Origin: Pleurocapsa sp. FMAR1
Lineage (GTDB): Bacteria; Cyanobacteriota; Cyanobacteriia; Cyanobacteriales; Xenococcaceae
Direction of reading: 5' to 3'
Assembly (NCBI RefSeq): GCF_963665995.1
Contig: NZ_OY762512.1
Location: 3,658,001 to 3,722,000 of the forward strand
DNA length: 64,000 nt
A program made the position numbers and the translations under genes. Below, in pieces: positions 63,701-64,000 of the stretch. The stretch's first letter is position 1; every line of letters starts with the position of its first letter. The notes under the pieces were generated by a model that saw only the letters and a program-made list of their open reading frames with translations, was not told the origin of the DNA and ran no database searches.

Positions 63701-64000
63701 CAGAAGTTTGAAGACAGAAGTATGAAGGCGCGAAGTTTCAAGTTTGTTCGAGGGCTTGTACCTCATACGAAGGAAGAAGTTTGAAGTTTGAAGGAAGAAG
63801 GAATTCGGAATTCGGGAAGGATTTTTTGTAGCTCATACCTCACACCTCATACTTCGCGCCTTCATACCTCATACACAGGGCTATCGCCCAGATCGTCCGT
63901 CCTTCGGACGACTTCGATGCTTCGCATCGTGTAGGGCGAAGCCCTGGTACCTCTACCAAACTAAGAGCGATCGTGAACGACGGGGCTTGCAACTATAGTG
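63701..64000 (+). repeat. Second hairpin array, inserted in the IS4 gene after GTCAA (runs off the window)
   Basis: From 63702 to 64000 it is identical, as far as I can read, to 62157-62455 (299 bases). It also starts directly after GTCAA (63696-63700), as the first does. Its far end is outside the window. The first base differs (C for T). Confidence 0.85.

Noticed and set aside
62518-63784. Two open frames starting with the same protein sequence (MKEEGRKIFCTSYEGRSSC)
   Set aside because: They are translations of the hairpin array; the second is fused by chance to the IS4 transposase, whose true start lies before the array.
62156-64000. A CRISPR array in the repeat-rich right end
   Set aside because: The repeat period is 376 bases, the repeats are themselves hairpins, and no equal-length unique spacers separate them.

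Overview
The window is chromosomal DNA from a cyanobacterium. The octamer GCGATCGC (HIP1) recurs throughout. A kaiA gene lies at the left edge, tocopherol genes (homogentisate phytyltransferase and a tocopherol-cyclase-like protein) are present, aspartate kinase has the four-ACT cyanobacterial form, and the rRNA operon has the order 16S-tRNA-Ile-tRNA-Ala-23S-5S. The many insertion sequences, broken genes and dispersed palindromic repeats would fit a large, repeat-rich genome of the Pleurocapsales/Chroococcales kind, but the species cannot be named from sequence alone.

Layout. 1-7.3 kb: kaiA (runs off the left edge), a histidine kinase gene split by one in-frame stop, a metallophosphoesterase, a short-chain dehydrogenase, tatC and a DUF790/Bax1-type nuclease. 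7.4-9.8 kb: a decayed IS630 element with a second IS630 element inside it, itself carrying a small palindromic insertion; the pair sits in a broken small gene. 9.8-15.4 kb: complete rRNA operon on the minus strand, with a clear promoter and terminator. 15.5-28 kb: mostly housekeeping genes (nadC, an M3 oligopeptidase, tocopherol genes, an M16 homologue lacking the zinc motif, an ABC exporter). 28.1-30.1 kb: a glutathione S-transferase gene broken by an IS1341-type (tnpB-only) element and by a frameshift. 30.2-44.8 kb: core genes (der, lysC, a dGTPase, birA, ligA, a nitroreductase, a response regulator), a YefM/YoeB pair and an unusual coiled-coil protein with an acyl-carrier-like domain.

44.8-61.6 kb looks like an accessory island. 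It opens with tRNA-Thr, a tyrosine recombinase and an orphan 3' half of a tRNA-Phe. It then carries a minus-strand set that matches DISARM-related antiphage loci: a HEPN(Swt1)-DUF499 ATPase, a DUF1156 DNA methyltransferase, and a SNF2-family helicase with a C-terminal DUF3883-like domain that is split by a frameshift. Toxin-antitoxin genes (PIN, MazEF-like, HigA-like, one dead antitoxin) are interleaved. The methyltransferase contains an in-frame DUF559 (Vsr-like) nuclease bounded by terminal inverted repeats, which I think is the most unusual object in the window. A ParA-like ATPase with two small partners follows, resembling a plasmid or integrative-element maintenance operon.

62-64 kb: an IS4-type transposase gene is interrupted twice, each time directly after the pentamer GTCAA, by an array of short hairpins. 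The first array contains a 376-bp unit repeated in tandem; the second runs off the right edge. The arrays behave like a mobile, non-autonomous repeat element.
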